Part shown: piece by piece, positions 47,097 through 54,989 of the stretch
Numbering within the stretch: position 1 is the first letter of the stretch
Layout: the number at the start of each line of letters is the position of its first letter
DNA from: Marivita hallyeonensis
GTDB lineage: Bacteria; Pseudomonadota; Alphaproteobacteria; Rhodobacterales; Rhodobacteraceae
DNA length: 64,000 bases
Direction: 5' to 3'
NCBI RefSeq assembly: GCF_900129875.1
Contig: NZ_FQXC01000003.1
Span: forward strand, 62,001-126,000
Position numbers and translations under genes: made by a program
Notes under the pieces: generated by a model
The model's input: the letters and a program-made list of their open reading frames with translations, nothing else
Database searches by the model: none
What the model was told of the DNA's origin: nothing

Positions 47097-47915
47097 TCAG
47101 TCTTCAGACAGGCCCAACACGTCCAGCATGTCGTATTCGCCGGGTGCCTTGTCCTGACCCCAAAGCGCCGCCTTCAATGCGCCGCGGGCGAAAAGGGCAC
47201 GGTCACTCGCGACATGACGCAGCGTGATGCGTTCCCCGGCGGCTGCGAAGAGCACATCGTGTTCTCCGACGATGTCGCCACCCCGGATTGCGGTAAATCC
47301 GATATCGCCCTTGCGGCGGGCACCCGTGATCCCGTCGCGCCCGCGGTCGGAATGTTCGCGCAGGTCGATACCCCGTCCTTCTGCCGCTGCTTCGCCCAGC
47401 ATCAGCGCGGTGCCAGAAGGCGCGTCGACCTTCTTGTTGTGATGATACTCGATTACTTCGATGTCGTAATCGTCATCCAACGCGGCTGCGACCTTGCGGG
47501 TCAGCACCGTCAGAAGATTGACGCCAAGGCTCATGTTGCCGGCACGAACTATCACTGCATGGCGTGCCGCCGCGCGGATTTTGGCGAGGTCTTCATCCAT
47601 CAGTCCAGTGGTTCCGATGACATGCACGGCACGGGCCTGCGCGGCGAGTTCTGCAAAATGGACCGTTGCGGCGGGGGCCGTGAAATCGATGACAGCGTGT
47701 GCCCGGGCAAAGCATTCCAGGGGATCGTCGGCCACCAGAACACCTATGGCCGCGCCGCCCATGGCGGTGCCGACATCCTTGCCGACCCAATCATGCCCTT
47801 CGCGTTCCACCGCACCGGCCAGGTGAAGCTTGGGATGTTTCGCGATCTCGGTCACTAGCATCTGACCCATACGACCGGACACGCCCGTCACAACCACGCC
47901 AATGTCATCGCTCAT
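47097..47915 (-). CDS. dapB: 4-hydroxy-tetrahydrodipicolinate reductase
   Basis: The 272-residue NAD(P)H-dependent reductase makes tetrahydrodipicolinate for lysine and murein. [10 protein letters not shown] is the nucleotide-binding loop, VIGTTG the second motif and [19 protein letters not shown] the catalytic segment with the His and Lys. The ATG at 47915 fits the family N-terminus [17 protein letters not shown]. It is divergent from rbfA (85 bp between starts). Confidence 0.96.
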   Translation of the reverse strand: MSDDIGVVVTGVSGRMGQMLVTEIAKHPKLHLAGAVEREGHDWVGKDVGTAMGGAAIGVLVADDPLECFARAHAVIDFTAPAATVHFAELAAQARAVHVIGTTGLMDEDLAKIRAAARHAVIVRAGNMSLGVNLLTVLTRKVAAALDDDYDIEVIEYHHNKKVDAPSGTALMLGEAAAEGRGIDLREHSDRGRDGITGARRKGDIGFTAIRGGDIVGEHDVLFAAAGERITLRHVASDRALFARGALKAALWGQDKAPGEYDMLDVLGLSED

Positions 47916-48000
47916 CTTCGCCCTCCAGCGGTGGATTTCCGCCTCCATAGCCGTTGGCCGGGCGCTTGGCAAAGGCCGCCGGACGTCTTATGTGCCGGAC

Positions 48001-48396
48001 ATGGCAAAAAACCGATCTCACAGCTCAGAGGGTCCAAGCCAGCGACAGCTGCGCGTTGGAGAACTGATCCGTCGCACCCTGGCGGATGTGCTCGCGCGCG
48101 GCGACATCCACGACCCGGACCTGAACAGGTTTTCGATTACGGTGGGCGAAGTGCGGACCTCGCCTGATCTGAAAGTGGCCACGGCTTACGTGGTCCCGCT
48201 TGGCGGCAAGGGTCAGGAGGACGTGCTTGAGCTCCTGAATCGCAACCGCAGTGAATTGCGCCGCGCCGTATCGAAGAACCTTACGCTCAAGTTCTCGCCA
48301 GAGCTGCGCTTTCGCCTTGATGATACGTTCGACCGGATGGACGACACGCGCCGCATGTTCGCGCAGGATGCCGTGCGCCGCGATGTTGAGAGCTAG
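48001..48396 (+). CDS. rbfA: ribosome-binding factor A
   Basis: The 131-residue KH-fold protein binds 30S precursors and aids 16S rRNA 5'-end maturation and cold adaptation. [27 protein letters not shown] and the closing [22 protein letters not shown] are typical. The downstream glycosidase gene starts 14 bp inside its end in another frame, so the two are coupled. The usual neighbour truB is not the next gene here. Confidence 0.95.
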   Translation: MAKNRSHSSEGPSQRQLRVGELIRRTLADVLARGDIHDPDLNRFSITVGEVRTSPDLKVATAYVVPLGGKGQEDVLELLNRNRSELRRAVSKNLTLKFSPELRFRLDDTFDRMDDTRRMFAQDAVRRDVES

Positions 48397-49132
48397 TTTC
48401 GCAGCGCTGGCCCTATGCGTCAGCCTTGGGACCAGTGTCGGTGCCGCAGTCTCATGCGAAGAACGCAGTTTCGACGGTCTGCGCTACACCGCTTGTCACG
48501 TCGATCCGCGCGAAGATGACTTGCGCCTGTTCCTTAATGGGCCTTCAGGCGAACGGTACGGTCAGTTCTCGGCGATCGACGCTGTCTTGCAAGCAGAGAA
48601 CGCGCGACTGGCCTTTGCCATGAACGGCGGCATGTACCACGAAGACCGTGCACCTGTGGGGCACTACATCGAAGACGGCCAAGAAGTGATGCGGGTGATC
48701 CCCAACGCCGGTCCAGGGAATTTCGGATTGCTGCCCAATGGGGTGTTTTGCATCCGTGAAGACCGGGCGGATGTGATCGAGACGCTGGACTATGCGGCGG
48801 CGCGACCCGAGTGCCGTTTCGCGACGCAATCCGGACCGATGCTGGTCATCGATGGCAAGCTGCATCCACGGTTTTTACCGGACAGCACGTCGCGTTACAT
48901 CCGTAACGGGGTCGGCACGTCCGGCGACGGGACCGAAGTGGTGTTTGTCATCTCGGACGACGCTGTGACATTCCACGAATTCGGACGCATCTTCCGCGAT
49001 GACCTGAAGCTGCCTCAGGCGCTATTTCTTGATGGCAGCGTGTCTCGACTTCACGCACCGCAGCTCAACCGGTCGGATTTCGGTCGATGGCTGGGTCCGA
49101 TTGTTGGCGTCGTCGAACCCTTGACCGAGTAG
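48383..49132 (+). CDS. phosphodiester glycosidase (NAGPA, DUF2233) family protein, secreted
   Basis: The 249-residue protein has a signal peptide ([20 protein letters not shown]) and the NAGPA fold: [49 protein letters not shown] and [14 protein letters not shown]. Family members remove N-acetylglucosamine from phosphodiesters, in bacteria perhaps from envelope or sporulation glycans. The ATG at 48383 lies within rbfA, giving a 14-bp overlap. Periplasmic location is inferred from the signal peptide. Confidence 0.87.
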   Translation: MLRASFAALALCVSLGTSVGAAVSCEERSFDGLRYTACHVDPREDDLRLFLNGPSGERYGQFSAIDAVLQAENARLAFAMNGGMYHEDRAPVGHYIEDGQEVMRVIPNAGPGNFGLLPNGVFCIREDRADVIETLDYAAARPECRFATQSGPMLVIDGKLHPRFLPDSTSRYIRNGVGTSGDGTEVVFVISDDAVTFHEFGRIFRDDLKLPQALFLDGSVSRLHAPQLNRSDFGRWLGPIVGVVEPLTE

Positions 49133-49199
49133 CAGGGTTGCGGCCCGGCTATACGCGCTCTACCTCTCTGCGATCACATTCTCTCCCATCGGAGCTTTT

Positions 49200-50546
49200 A
49201 TGACGGATACCCTTCAGGACCTTACCCAAAGCTTGCTGCAACGCGCCAAAGACGCCGGTGCCGATGCGGCAGATGTTCTGGCCGTCCGGGGCAACTCCAT
49301 CTCAATCAATGTGCGCAACGGCGCGTTGGAGCAGGCAGAACGGTCGGAGGCGACAGATATCGGCCTTCGCGTGTTCGTCGGGCAACGCGTTGCGAATGTG
49401 TCCTCTTCCGACGTCCGGGCCGAAAGCCTCGCAATCATGGCCGAACGCGCGGTGGCCATGGCGCGGGAAGCTCCTGAAGACCCGTATGTCGGGCTTGCCG
49501 ATCCGGATCAACTGGCCCGCGACCGCAGTTCCGAGGCACTTGAACTGTACGATCCGTCAACCGAACCGGCGCCTGCCACTTTGGAGGAAGATGCCCGCGT
49601 GGCAGAAGCCGCAGCGCTGGCCGTGGAAGGCATTACGCAGGTTTCGGCGGCTTCGGCCGATTACGGCACGCAGGATGTGTATCTTGCCGCCAGCAACGGC
49701 TTCCAAGGCGGGTACAAGCGGTCGTCGCGCTCTGTCTCTTGCGTCGCTATCGCCGGAACCGGCACCGCGATGGAACGTGATTACGACGGCGATCAGCGCA
49801 TTTTTCAAAGCGATCTGAGATCACCGAAAGAGATCGGCGAGAGAGCGGCAGCGCGGGCCCTGGAACGGATGTCACCGCGCAAGCCCAAGACCGGTGCCTA
49901 TCCGGTGTTGTTCGATGAGCGGATTTCGTCCAGCCTGATCGGCCATCTTCTGTCGGCCATTAACGGAGTGTCGATTGCACGCCGTTCATCCTGGGCGTTG
50001 GATCTCATGGGCGAGGTTGTTCTACCGACCGGCTTGTCGCTGGTCGAGGATCCCGCACGTGCCAGGGTGGGCGGGTCACGTCCGTTCGATGCGGAAGGCC
50101 TGCCAACGGCGAAACGCAATATTGTGGAAAACGGCGTTCTGACGGGCTGGACACTTGACCTTGCAACCGGACGAAAGCTTGGGATGGACTCAACGGCAAA
50201 TGCCGCAAGAAGCACGTCCGGCGGGCCATCACCAAGTGTATGGAACGTCGCTCTGACCCAAGGTGACAAAACGCGGGACGATCTGATCGCGGAGATGGGA
50301 ACCGGTCTGGTCGTCACGTCCATGATCGGCTCAACGATCAACGCTAACACCGGAGACTATTCTCGTGGCGCAGCGGGCTTCTGGGTCGAAAACGGAGAAG
50401 TGGCTTATCCGGTCAGCGGCGTCACGATCGCCGGCAATCTCAAGGACATGTTGCGGACAATCGTCCCCGCGAATGATGCAAGACCCTGGCTCAGCCGGGT
50501 TGTGCCATCACTTCTGGTCGAAGGTTTGACACTTGCCGGTGAATGA
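49200..50546 (+). CDS. pmbA: TldE/PmbA-type metalloprotease family protein
   Basis: The 448-residue protein is of the TldD/TldE family. TldE, paired with TldD, trims peptides such as microcin B17 precursors and degrades CcdA. Typical features are an N-terminal ADAADVLAVRGNSISINVRNGALEQAERSE region and GLSLVEDPARARVGGSRPFDAEGLPTAKRNIVENGVLTGW in the C-terminal half. The TldE partner lacks the HExxxH of TldD, and none is seen here, as expected. tldD is not in the window. The last 8 bp overlap the next gene. Confidence 0.92.
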   Translation: MTDTLQDLTQSLLQRAKDAGADAADVLAVRGNSISINVRNGALEQAERSEATDIGLRVFVGQRVANVSSSDVRAESLAIMAERAVAMAREAPEDPYVGLADPDQLARDRSSEALELYDPSTEPAPATLEEDARVAEAAALAVEGITQVSAASADYGTQDVYLAASNGFQGGYKRSSRSVSCVAIAGTGTAMERDYDGDQRIFQSDLRSPKEIGERAAARALERMSPRKPKTGAYPVLFDERISSSLIGHLLSAINGVSIARRSSWALDLMGEVVLPTGLSLVEDPARARVGGSRPFDAEGLPTAKRNIVENGVLTGWTLDLATGRKLGMDSTANAARSTSGGPSPSVWNVALTQGDKTRDDLIAEMGTGLVVTSMIGSTINANTGDYSRGAAGFWVENGEVAYPVSGVTIAGNLKDMLRTIVPANDARPWLSRVVPSLLVEGLTLAGE

Positions 50547-51330
50547 TCTGGACCTTCTGATCGACGCCGCGCGCGAAGCGGGTGAGATCGCCAAGCACCA
50601 TAAGGCAAAGGGGCTGAAGATCGACGACAAACCGGACGATGCCGGACCGGTGACGCAGGCCGATCTTGCGGTGGATAACGCGTTGCGTGAAGGGCTGCTG
50701 GCGGAACGGCCGGGCTTTGGCTGGCTCAGTGAAGAAACCGACGACGATCTGGAACGGTTGTCCGCGCGACGCGTGTTCGTTGTCGATCCGATTGACGGTA
50801 CGCGAAGCTTCATCGCGGGTGAGCCGACATGGGCGCATTCGCTGGCCGTGGTTGAGTATGGCGTTGTGACCCACGGCGTTGTGTATCTGCCGGAACTGGA
50901 CCTGATGTATGCCGCGCAGAAAACGGATGGCGCGTCCTGCAACGGCGAGCCGTTGAACGTGACTCGTCAAACGAATATCGACGCCGCCCGCGTTCTGGCG
51001 ACCAAACCGAACATGGACCCGAAACACTGGCGCGCTTCGGTTCCGGGGTTTCGCCGGTCGCACCGACCCTCTCTGGCCTACCGCCTGTGCCTTGTTGCGC
51101 AGGGCCGCTACGATGCGATGCTGACCCTGCAGTCAAGCTGGGAATGGGATATCGCAGCGGGCGCGCTCATCCTTGCTGAAGCGGGCGCAACTGTCACGGA
51201 TCGCAGCGGCACCGCGTTGCGTTTCAACAACGAGGTCCCGCAGACGGCGGGTTTGGTCGGCGCCTATTCAGGGCTGCATGCCCAAATTGCAGACAAACTC
51301 GTCTACTCGACAAAGCACGAGAACACGTAG
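50539..51330 (+). CDS. inositol monophosphatase-family phosphatase, CysQ-like
   Basis: The 263-residue Li-sensitive phosphatase shows LSEETDDD (metal Glu), DPIDGTRSFIAG (metal Asp and substrate loop) and WDIAAGALILAEAGA. It is most like 3'(2'),5'-bisphosphate nucleotidases (CysQ, pAp recycling) or myo-inositol phosphatases; I do not decide. The start is a GTG overlapping pmbA by 8 bp; a TTG 6 bp upstream is the alternative. It ends 6 bp from the convergent membrane regulator gene. Confidence 0.88.
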   Translation: MNDLDLLIDAAREAGEIAKHHKAKGLKIDDKPDDAGPVTQADLAVDNALREGLLAERPGFGWLSEETDDDLERLSARRVFVVDPIDGTRSFIAGEPTWAHSLAVVEYGVVTHGVVYLPELDLMYAAQKTDGASCNGEPLNVTRQTNIDAARVLATKPNMDPKHWRASVPGFRRSHRPSLAYRLCLVAQGRYDAMLTLQSSWEWDIAAGALILAEAGATVTDRSGTALRFNNEVPQTAGLVGAYSGLHAQIADKLVYSTKHENT

Positions 51331-51336
51331 AACGGT

Positions 51337-52041
51337 CTAGACGACTTCGATCACACCCTTGTCAATGGCAAGCATGTAGCCACGACGCGCGATGTTCTTG
51401 ATCAGTAATTCGCTGACCAACTGGTTTCCAAGCCCGTCGCGCAGACGTTTGATGCGCGTGGCACCGGCGGCTTCGTCGCAATCGGCCTCGGACCGGCCGG
51501 AGATGATCGCCTCGATCTGCGCGCCCGACAGCAATTCATCGTCAAGCCGCGCCTCTGCCAGAATCGAGATGGTTTCCATCATCGCATCCGTCAGCTTGAA
51601 GCCCATGGTGTTCAGATAGACCGTGTTCTCTTCTCGGCTGACGATCAGGGAATTGACCTGAATGCCGGACCGTTCGATCTGTGCCATTCGGCGATTGAGC
51701 ACGACCAGCATCACAAGAAACACAAGCGCTGCGATCAGCATGGCTGTCGCAAAGACCAGCAGCACGAAGATCGTCGTGCGGTAGCCCGCCAGCGTATCTG
51801 AAAACGCCGTGCCCGACTGGGCCAGGATTTCAAGAAGTTTCACCTCGGCCTGAGAGGTCAAGTTGTCATTTTCGACGAATATCTGCTCCACCCGCATATT
51901 GAATGCGTTTGCATCCGGCAGGGTCAGAACAAGCACCACACCCGCAATGGCCAGAAGCGCCACAATGGCCACGATGCCTGCCGCGACGATCCGGGTACCC
52001 GAGCGGCGCGCGTCAGTAACGGAGGAAGTGGGGTCCGGCAC
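51337..52041 (-). CDS. membrane-anchored protein with C-terminal winged-helix domain
   Basis: The 234-residue protein has two membrane helices (18-41 and 90-115) around a periplasmic loop of about 48 residues, and a cytoplasmic C-terminus (116-234). Its end, TRIKRLRDGLGNQLVSELLIKNIARRGYMLAI, matches the recognition helix and wing of OmpR/PhoB-type DNA-binding domains (pattern IxxLRxxLG...VRGxGYxL). This makes it a likely one-component membrane regulator, but in the reverse order to CadC and ToxR, which have the DNA-binding domain at the N-terminus. Start GTG at 52041 (AGGAAAGA upstream); ATG at 52089 is the alternative. Ligand and targets unknown. Confidence 0.7.
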   Translation of the reverse strand: MPDPTSSVTDARRSGTRIVAAGIVAIVALLAIAGVVLVLTLPDANAFNMRVEQIFVENDNLTSQAEVKLLEILAQSGTAFSDTLAGYRTTIFVLLVFATAMLIAALVFLVMLVVLNRRMAQIERSGIQVNSLIVSREENTVYLNTMGFKLTDAMMETISILAEARLDDELLSGAQIEAIISGRSEADCDEAAGATRIKRLRDGLGNQLVSELLIKNIARRGYMLAIDKGVIEVV

Positions 52042-52297
52042 TCTCTTTCCTTTCGGCAAGTCCGTTTTCGTCGAAGACCGATACCACATTCAACAGCGTC
52101 CAACCCGCCTGTTGCAAGCGGGGCTGCAATTGCTGAGTGGCGGCCGGAACGGTGCAGGGTTCGCTGATCTGCGCAACGCCATAGTGCAGACGCAGAGGCG
52201 CGTCCTGCTTGGCCTTATAGTCGGCGTAGCAGGCGGCCTGAGCCGCCATCGGCGCGCTGAGCGCAGTCAAAACCGATAGGATGAGAGCATGTTTCAT
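52013..52297 (-). CDS. small secreted protein of unknown function
   Basis: The 94-residue protein has a signal peptide (ALILSVLTALSAPMAAQA) and a short body with two Cys (AACYADYKAKQDAPLRL and EPCTVP), likely forming a disulfide. It precedes the membrane winged-helix gene, overlapping its chosen start by 29 bp, so the two are probably co-expressed; it might be the periplasmic partner or signal sensor, which is inference. I do not recognise the family. Confidence 0.72.
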   Translation of the reverse strand: MKHALILSVLTALSAPMAAQAACYADYKAKQDAPLRLHYGVAQISEPCTVPAATQQLQPRLQQAGWTLLNVVSVFDENGLAERKESAGPHFLRY

Positions 52298-52484
52298 GGG
52301 ATCACCCTGCGCGAGACCTTCCCGCAATTCAATAACATACGGCCTGCTATCCAATAGCAGGGACCCGTTATTGCCTGACTGTCCCACGCCGCCCGAAATG
52401 GATGTCACCGGCAGCGGCCAATTCGGCCCAGCCCCAAAACATCGCCACTTACGGCGTCACAAGATACGGGAAAGGAAAATCCTC

Positions 52485-52997
52485 ATGTCACGCAAATTCA
52501 TCGCCGCCGTTCTGGCCGTTTCCACCACACTGGCCGCGTTTTCCGCCGCACCGGCGCGCGCCGCCAGCGAGGACGACATCGCGCGTCTCCTTGGAGCGGC
52601 CGCAACCCTGTTCATCATCGGCAAGGCAATCGAGAGTTCGCGCGACAAGGACAAGAAGAAAAAGAAGGCGCACAAAGAATACAAAGCGCCAAAGGCAACA
52701 CACAAACCCCACGTGCAGTACCACAATCAGAACCATAAACCTTTGCCGCAAGTCGTGCCGCGCGACCGTGCCTACAATCAGAACCGTGTTGCCGCCCTGC
52801 CCGCACGCTGTGTGCGCCAGATCACCGGTGGCCATGTGCGCCGAGTGGTGATGGATCGGTGCCTGCAGCGCCATTACACCAGCGCTCGTCCATTGCCCCG
52901 GGCTTGCCGGATGAATGTCGCAACCCAACGCGGTGAACGCCGTGCCTACGCGCTGCCGTGCTTGCGCCACCGTGGATATACGCTCGCGCGGAACTGA
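52485..52997 (+). CDS. secreted basic protein, lysine/histidine-rich middle
   Basis: The 170-residue protein has a clear signal peptide (FIAAVLAVSTTLAAFSAAPARA) and a short hydrophobic stretch (LLGAAATLFIIGKAI), then a strongly basic KDKKKKKAHKEYKAPKATHK region and a His/Asn/Pro-rich part. The C-terminal 70 residues contain four Cys (RCVRQI, DRCLQ, RACRM, PCLRH), likely two disulfides. I do not recognise the family. An AAGGAAAA site precedes the ATG. Two hairpins follow its stop. Confidence 0.78.
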   Translation: MSRKFIAAVLAVSTTLAAFSAAPARAASEDDIARLLGAAATLFIIGKAIESSRDKDKKKKKAHKEYKAPKATHKPHVQYHNQNHKPLPQVVPRDRAYNQNRVAALPARCVRQITGGHVRRVVMDRCLQRHYTSARPLPRACRMNVATQRGERRAYALPCLRHRGYTLARN

Positions 52998-53011
52998 TCG
53001 CGACGAGCCGA

Positions 53012-53041
53012 CGGAAGAGCGTATGGTCCTTCGCTCTTCCG
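53012..53041. terminator. perfect hairpin downstream of the basic secreted protein
   Basis: Two perfect 10-nt arms (53012-53021 and 53032-53041) with a 10-nt loop lie just after the stop at 52997. It is followed within 7 nt by a second, stronger hairpin with a T-run and may stabilise the 3' end. Confidence 0.55.
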
Positions 53042-53047
53042 CACCTT

Positions 53048-53082
53048 GCGCGCATGGCTGCCCCAAGCCGTGCGCGCTTTTT
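53048..53082 (+). terminator. rho-independent terminator
   Basis: A 12-bp stem with one G-T wobble (53048-53059 with 53066-53077) and a 6-nt loop is followed by five T (53078-53082). It ends the transcript of the basic secreted protein and insulates the TamA promoter region. Confidence 0.85.
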
Positions 53083-53197
53083 ATGTCTCTGAGGAGCGCG
53101 CAATGCGGTTTTTCTCGACCGAGTGGAGGAACTCATTTGCCCTACGAATCGTTCACCTGCTAAACTCAGAAAAACGCAGCGATGAGGCACGGGGCAC

Positions 53198-54988
53198 ATG
53201 ATGCGATTGATCGGCACAGTCGTCGGTGCATCATTGATGATGTCCCCAGCCTTTTTATCGGCACAAGAGCTTGACCTACAGCTCACGCGTGGCAGCGATG
53301 AGCTTCGTGAGGAACTGACAGCCGCGTTGTCTGTTGCCAGCCTTCTCGAAACCGAAAACGCCACGCCGCAGTCACTTCTGGCGGCCGCGCAAGCCGACTA
53401 TGCCCGTCTGCTGGCGGCCCTCTACGATGGCGGGCGGTTCGGACCGGTGATCTCGATCCAGGTAGACGGGCGTGAAGCGGCTGGAATTTCGCCGTTCGAG
53501 GCCCCTCAATCAATCGGCGTGATCCGAGTCACGGTCGACCCTGGCCCACGCTTCCGGTTCGGGCGCGCCGAAATCGGCCCCTTAGCAGATGGTACGGTGG
53601 TGCCAGAAACCTTTCAGACAGGCGAGCGCGCAGGCACGCGTCCCGTTCGCGAGGCCGCAACCGCTGGCGTATCGGGGTGGCGCGACGTGGGCCACGCGAA
53701 GGCACGGTTGGCCGATCAGGTGATACAGGCCGACCATCCCAACCGGGAGCTTGATGTCACGCTCGAATTGGCGCCCGGTCCACGCCTGCGCTTTGGCGAG
53801 ATCGTGGTCACCGGTAATGACCGCGTGCGCCGCACCCGTATTCGGGAAATCGCCGGAATTCCGCAAGGCGCTGTTTTCACGCCAGAGGAGATCACCCAGG
53901 CCGAACGACGGCTGCGTCAGACAGGCGTGTTCAGTTCGGTCGCGATTTCGGAAGAAGATACGCCCAACGCCGACGGCACGCTGGACTTGAATCTGCAAGT
54001 TGCGGAACAAAAACCCCGACGGTTCGGCTTCGGGGCTGAACTGTCGTCGCAGGAAGGTGGGAAGCTCAGTGCATTTTGGCTGCATCGGAACCTGTTCCAG
54101 GGTGCAGAGCGGTTGCGCGTGGATGCCGAGATTGCGGGGATCGGGGCGACAGACAACGGTTTGGATTATTCCCTGAGCCTCAACTACGGACGCCCGGCGA
54201 CCTTTACGCCGGACACGGAATTCTTTCTCACCGCTAGCATAGAACGGTTGGACGAACCGGGCTTCATCAGCGATCAGGCGAGCGTCGCCGCAGGTTTGGC
54301 ACATCGGTTTTCGGACGAGCTGGAGGGTCGGTTCAGCCTTGGCTTTCGCTACATCGACACCGAAGACGCGTTTGGGGAGCGTGAGTTCACATTGCTCACC
54401 GCGTCCGTCGGCGCAATTTACGACACGCGCGACAACGATCTGAACCCCACTGAAGGGTTCTACATTTCGGCGACCGGAACGCCATTTCTTGGCCTTGACG
54501 GATCCGAGAGCGGGATACGGTTTACATCGGATGCGCGTGCCTATCGGGGGATCGGAGAAGCGGACCGCTTTGTTCTGGCCGGTCGTGCACAGTTGGGCAC
54601 GATCTGGGGGCCAAGCCTGTCCGAAACGGTGCCTGACTACCTATTCTATTCCGGCGGCGGGGGCACTGTGCGGGGACACGAGTACCAGTCTCTTGGCTTC
54701 ACCACGGCCTCTGGCGAGTTCACCGGAGGTCAAAGCTTTGCAGCGCTGTCCGCCGAACTGCGCGCCAATCTCCGCGGCCCCTTCGGCGTCGTTGGCTTCT
54801 ACGACGCAGGGTACATCACGGACGACAGCGGTCTCTCGGGCGAGAGCGAATGGCACGCGGGTGCTGGCGTCGGCCTCAGATACGACACAGGGATCGGTCC
54901 GATCCGGTTTGACGTGGCAACACCGGTGAATGGGGACGATGCAGGACAATCGGTCGAGTTCTACATCGGCATTGGGCAGGCATTCTAA
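53198..54988 (+). CDS. tamA: translocation and assembly module outer-membrane protein TamA
   Basis: The 596-residue outer-membrane protein of the Omp85 superfamily has a signal peptide, POTRA domains (about 25-270; one reads VTVDPGPRFRFGRAEIGPLAD and another GPRLRFGEIVVTGNDRVRRTRIREIAG) and a 16-strand barrel ending in FYIGIGQAF, with the expected terminal Phe. With TamB it helps insert autotransporters and other outer-membrane proteins. tamB follows after 1 bp. Confidence 0.94.
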   Translation: MMRLIGTVVGASLMMSPAFLSAQELDLQLTRGSDELREELTAALSVASLLETENATPQSLLAAAQADYARLLAALYDGGRFGPVISIQVDGREAAGISPFEAPQSIGVIRVTVDPGPRFRFGRAEIGPLADGTVVPETFQTGERAGTRPVREAATAGVSGWRDVGHAKARLADQVIQADHPNRELDVTLELAPGPRLRFGEIVVTGNDRVRRTRIREIAGIPQGAVFTPEEITQAERRLRQTGVFSSVAISEEDTPNADGTLDLNLQVAEQKPRRFGFGAELSSQEGGKLSAFWLHRNLFQGAERLRVDAEIAGIGATDNGLDYSLSLNYGRPATFTPDTEFFLTASIERLDEPGFISDQASVAAGLAHRFSDELEGRFSLGFRYIDTEDAFGEREFTLLTASVGAIYDTRDNDLNPTEGFYISATGTPFLGLDGSESGIRFTSDARAYRGIGEADRFVLAGRAQLGTIWGPSLSETVPDYLFYSGGGGTVRGHEYQSLGFTTASGEFTGGQSFAALSAELRANLRGPFGVVGFYDAGYITDDSGLSGESEWHAGAGVGLRYDTGIGPIRFDVATPVNGDDAGQSVEFYIGIGQAF

Positions 54989-54989
54989 G

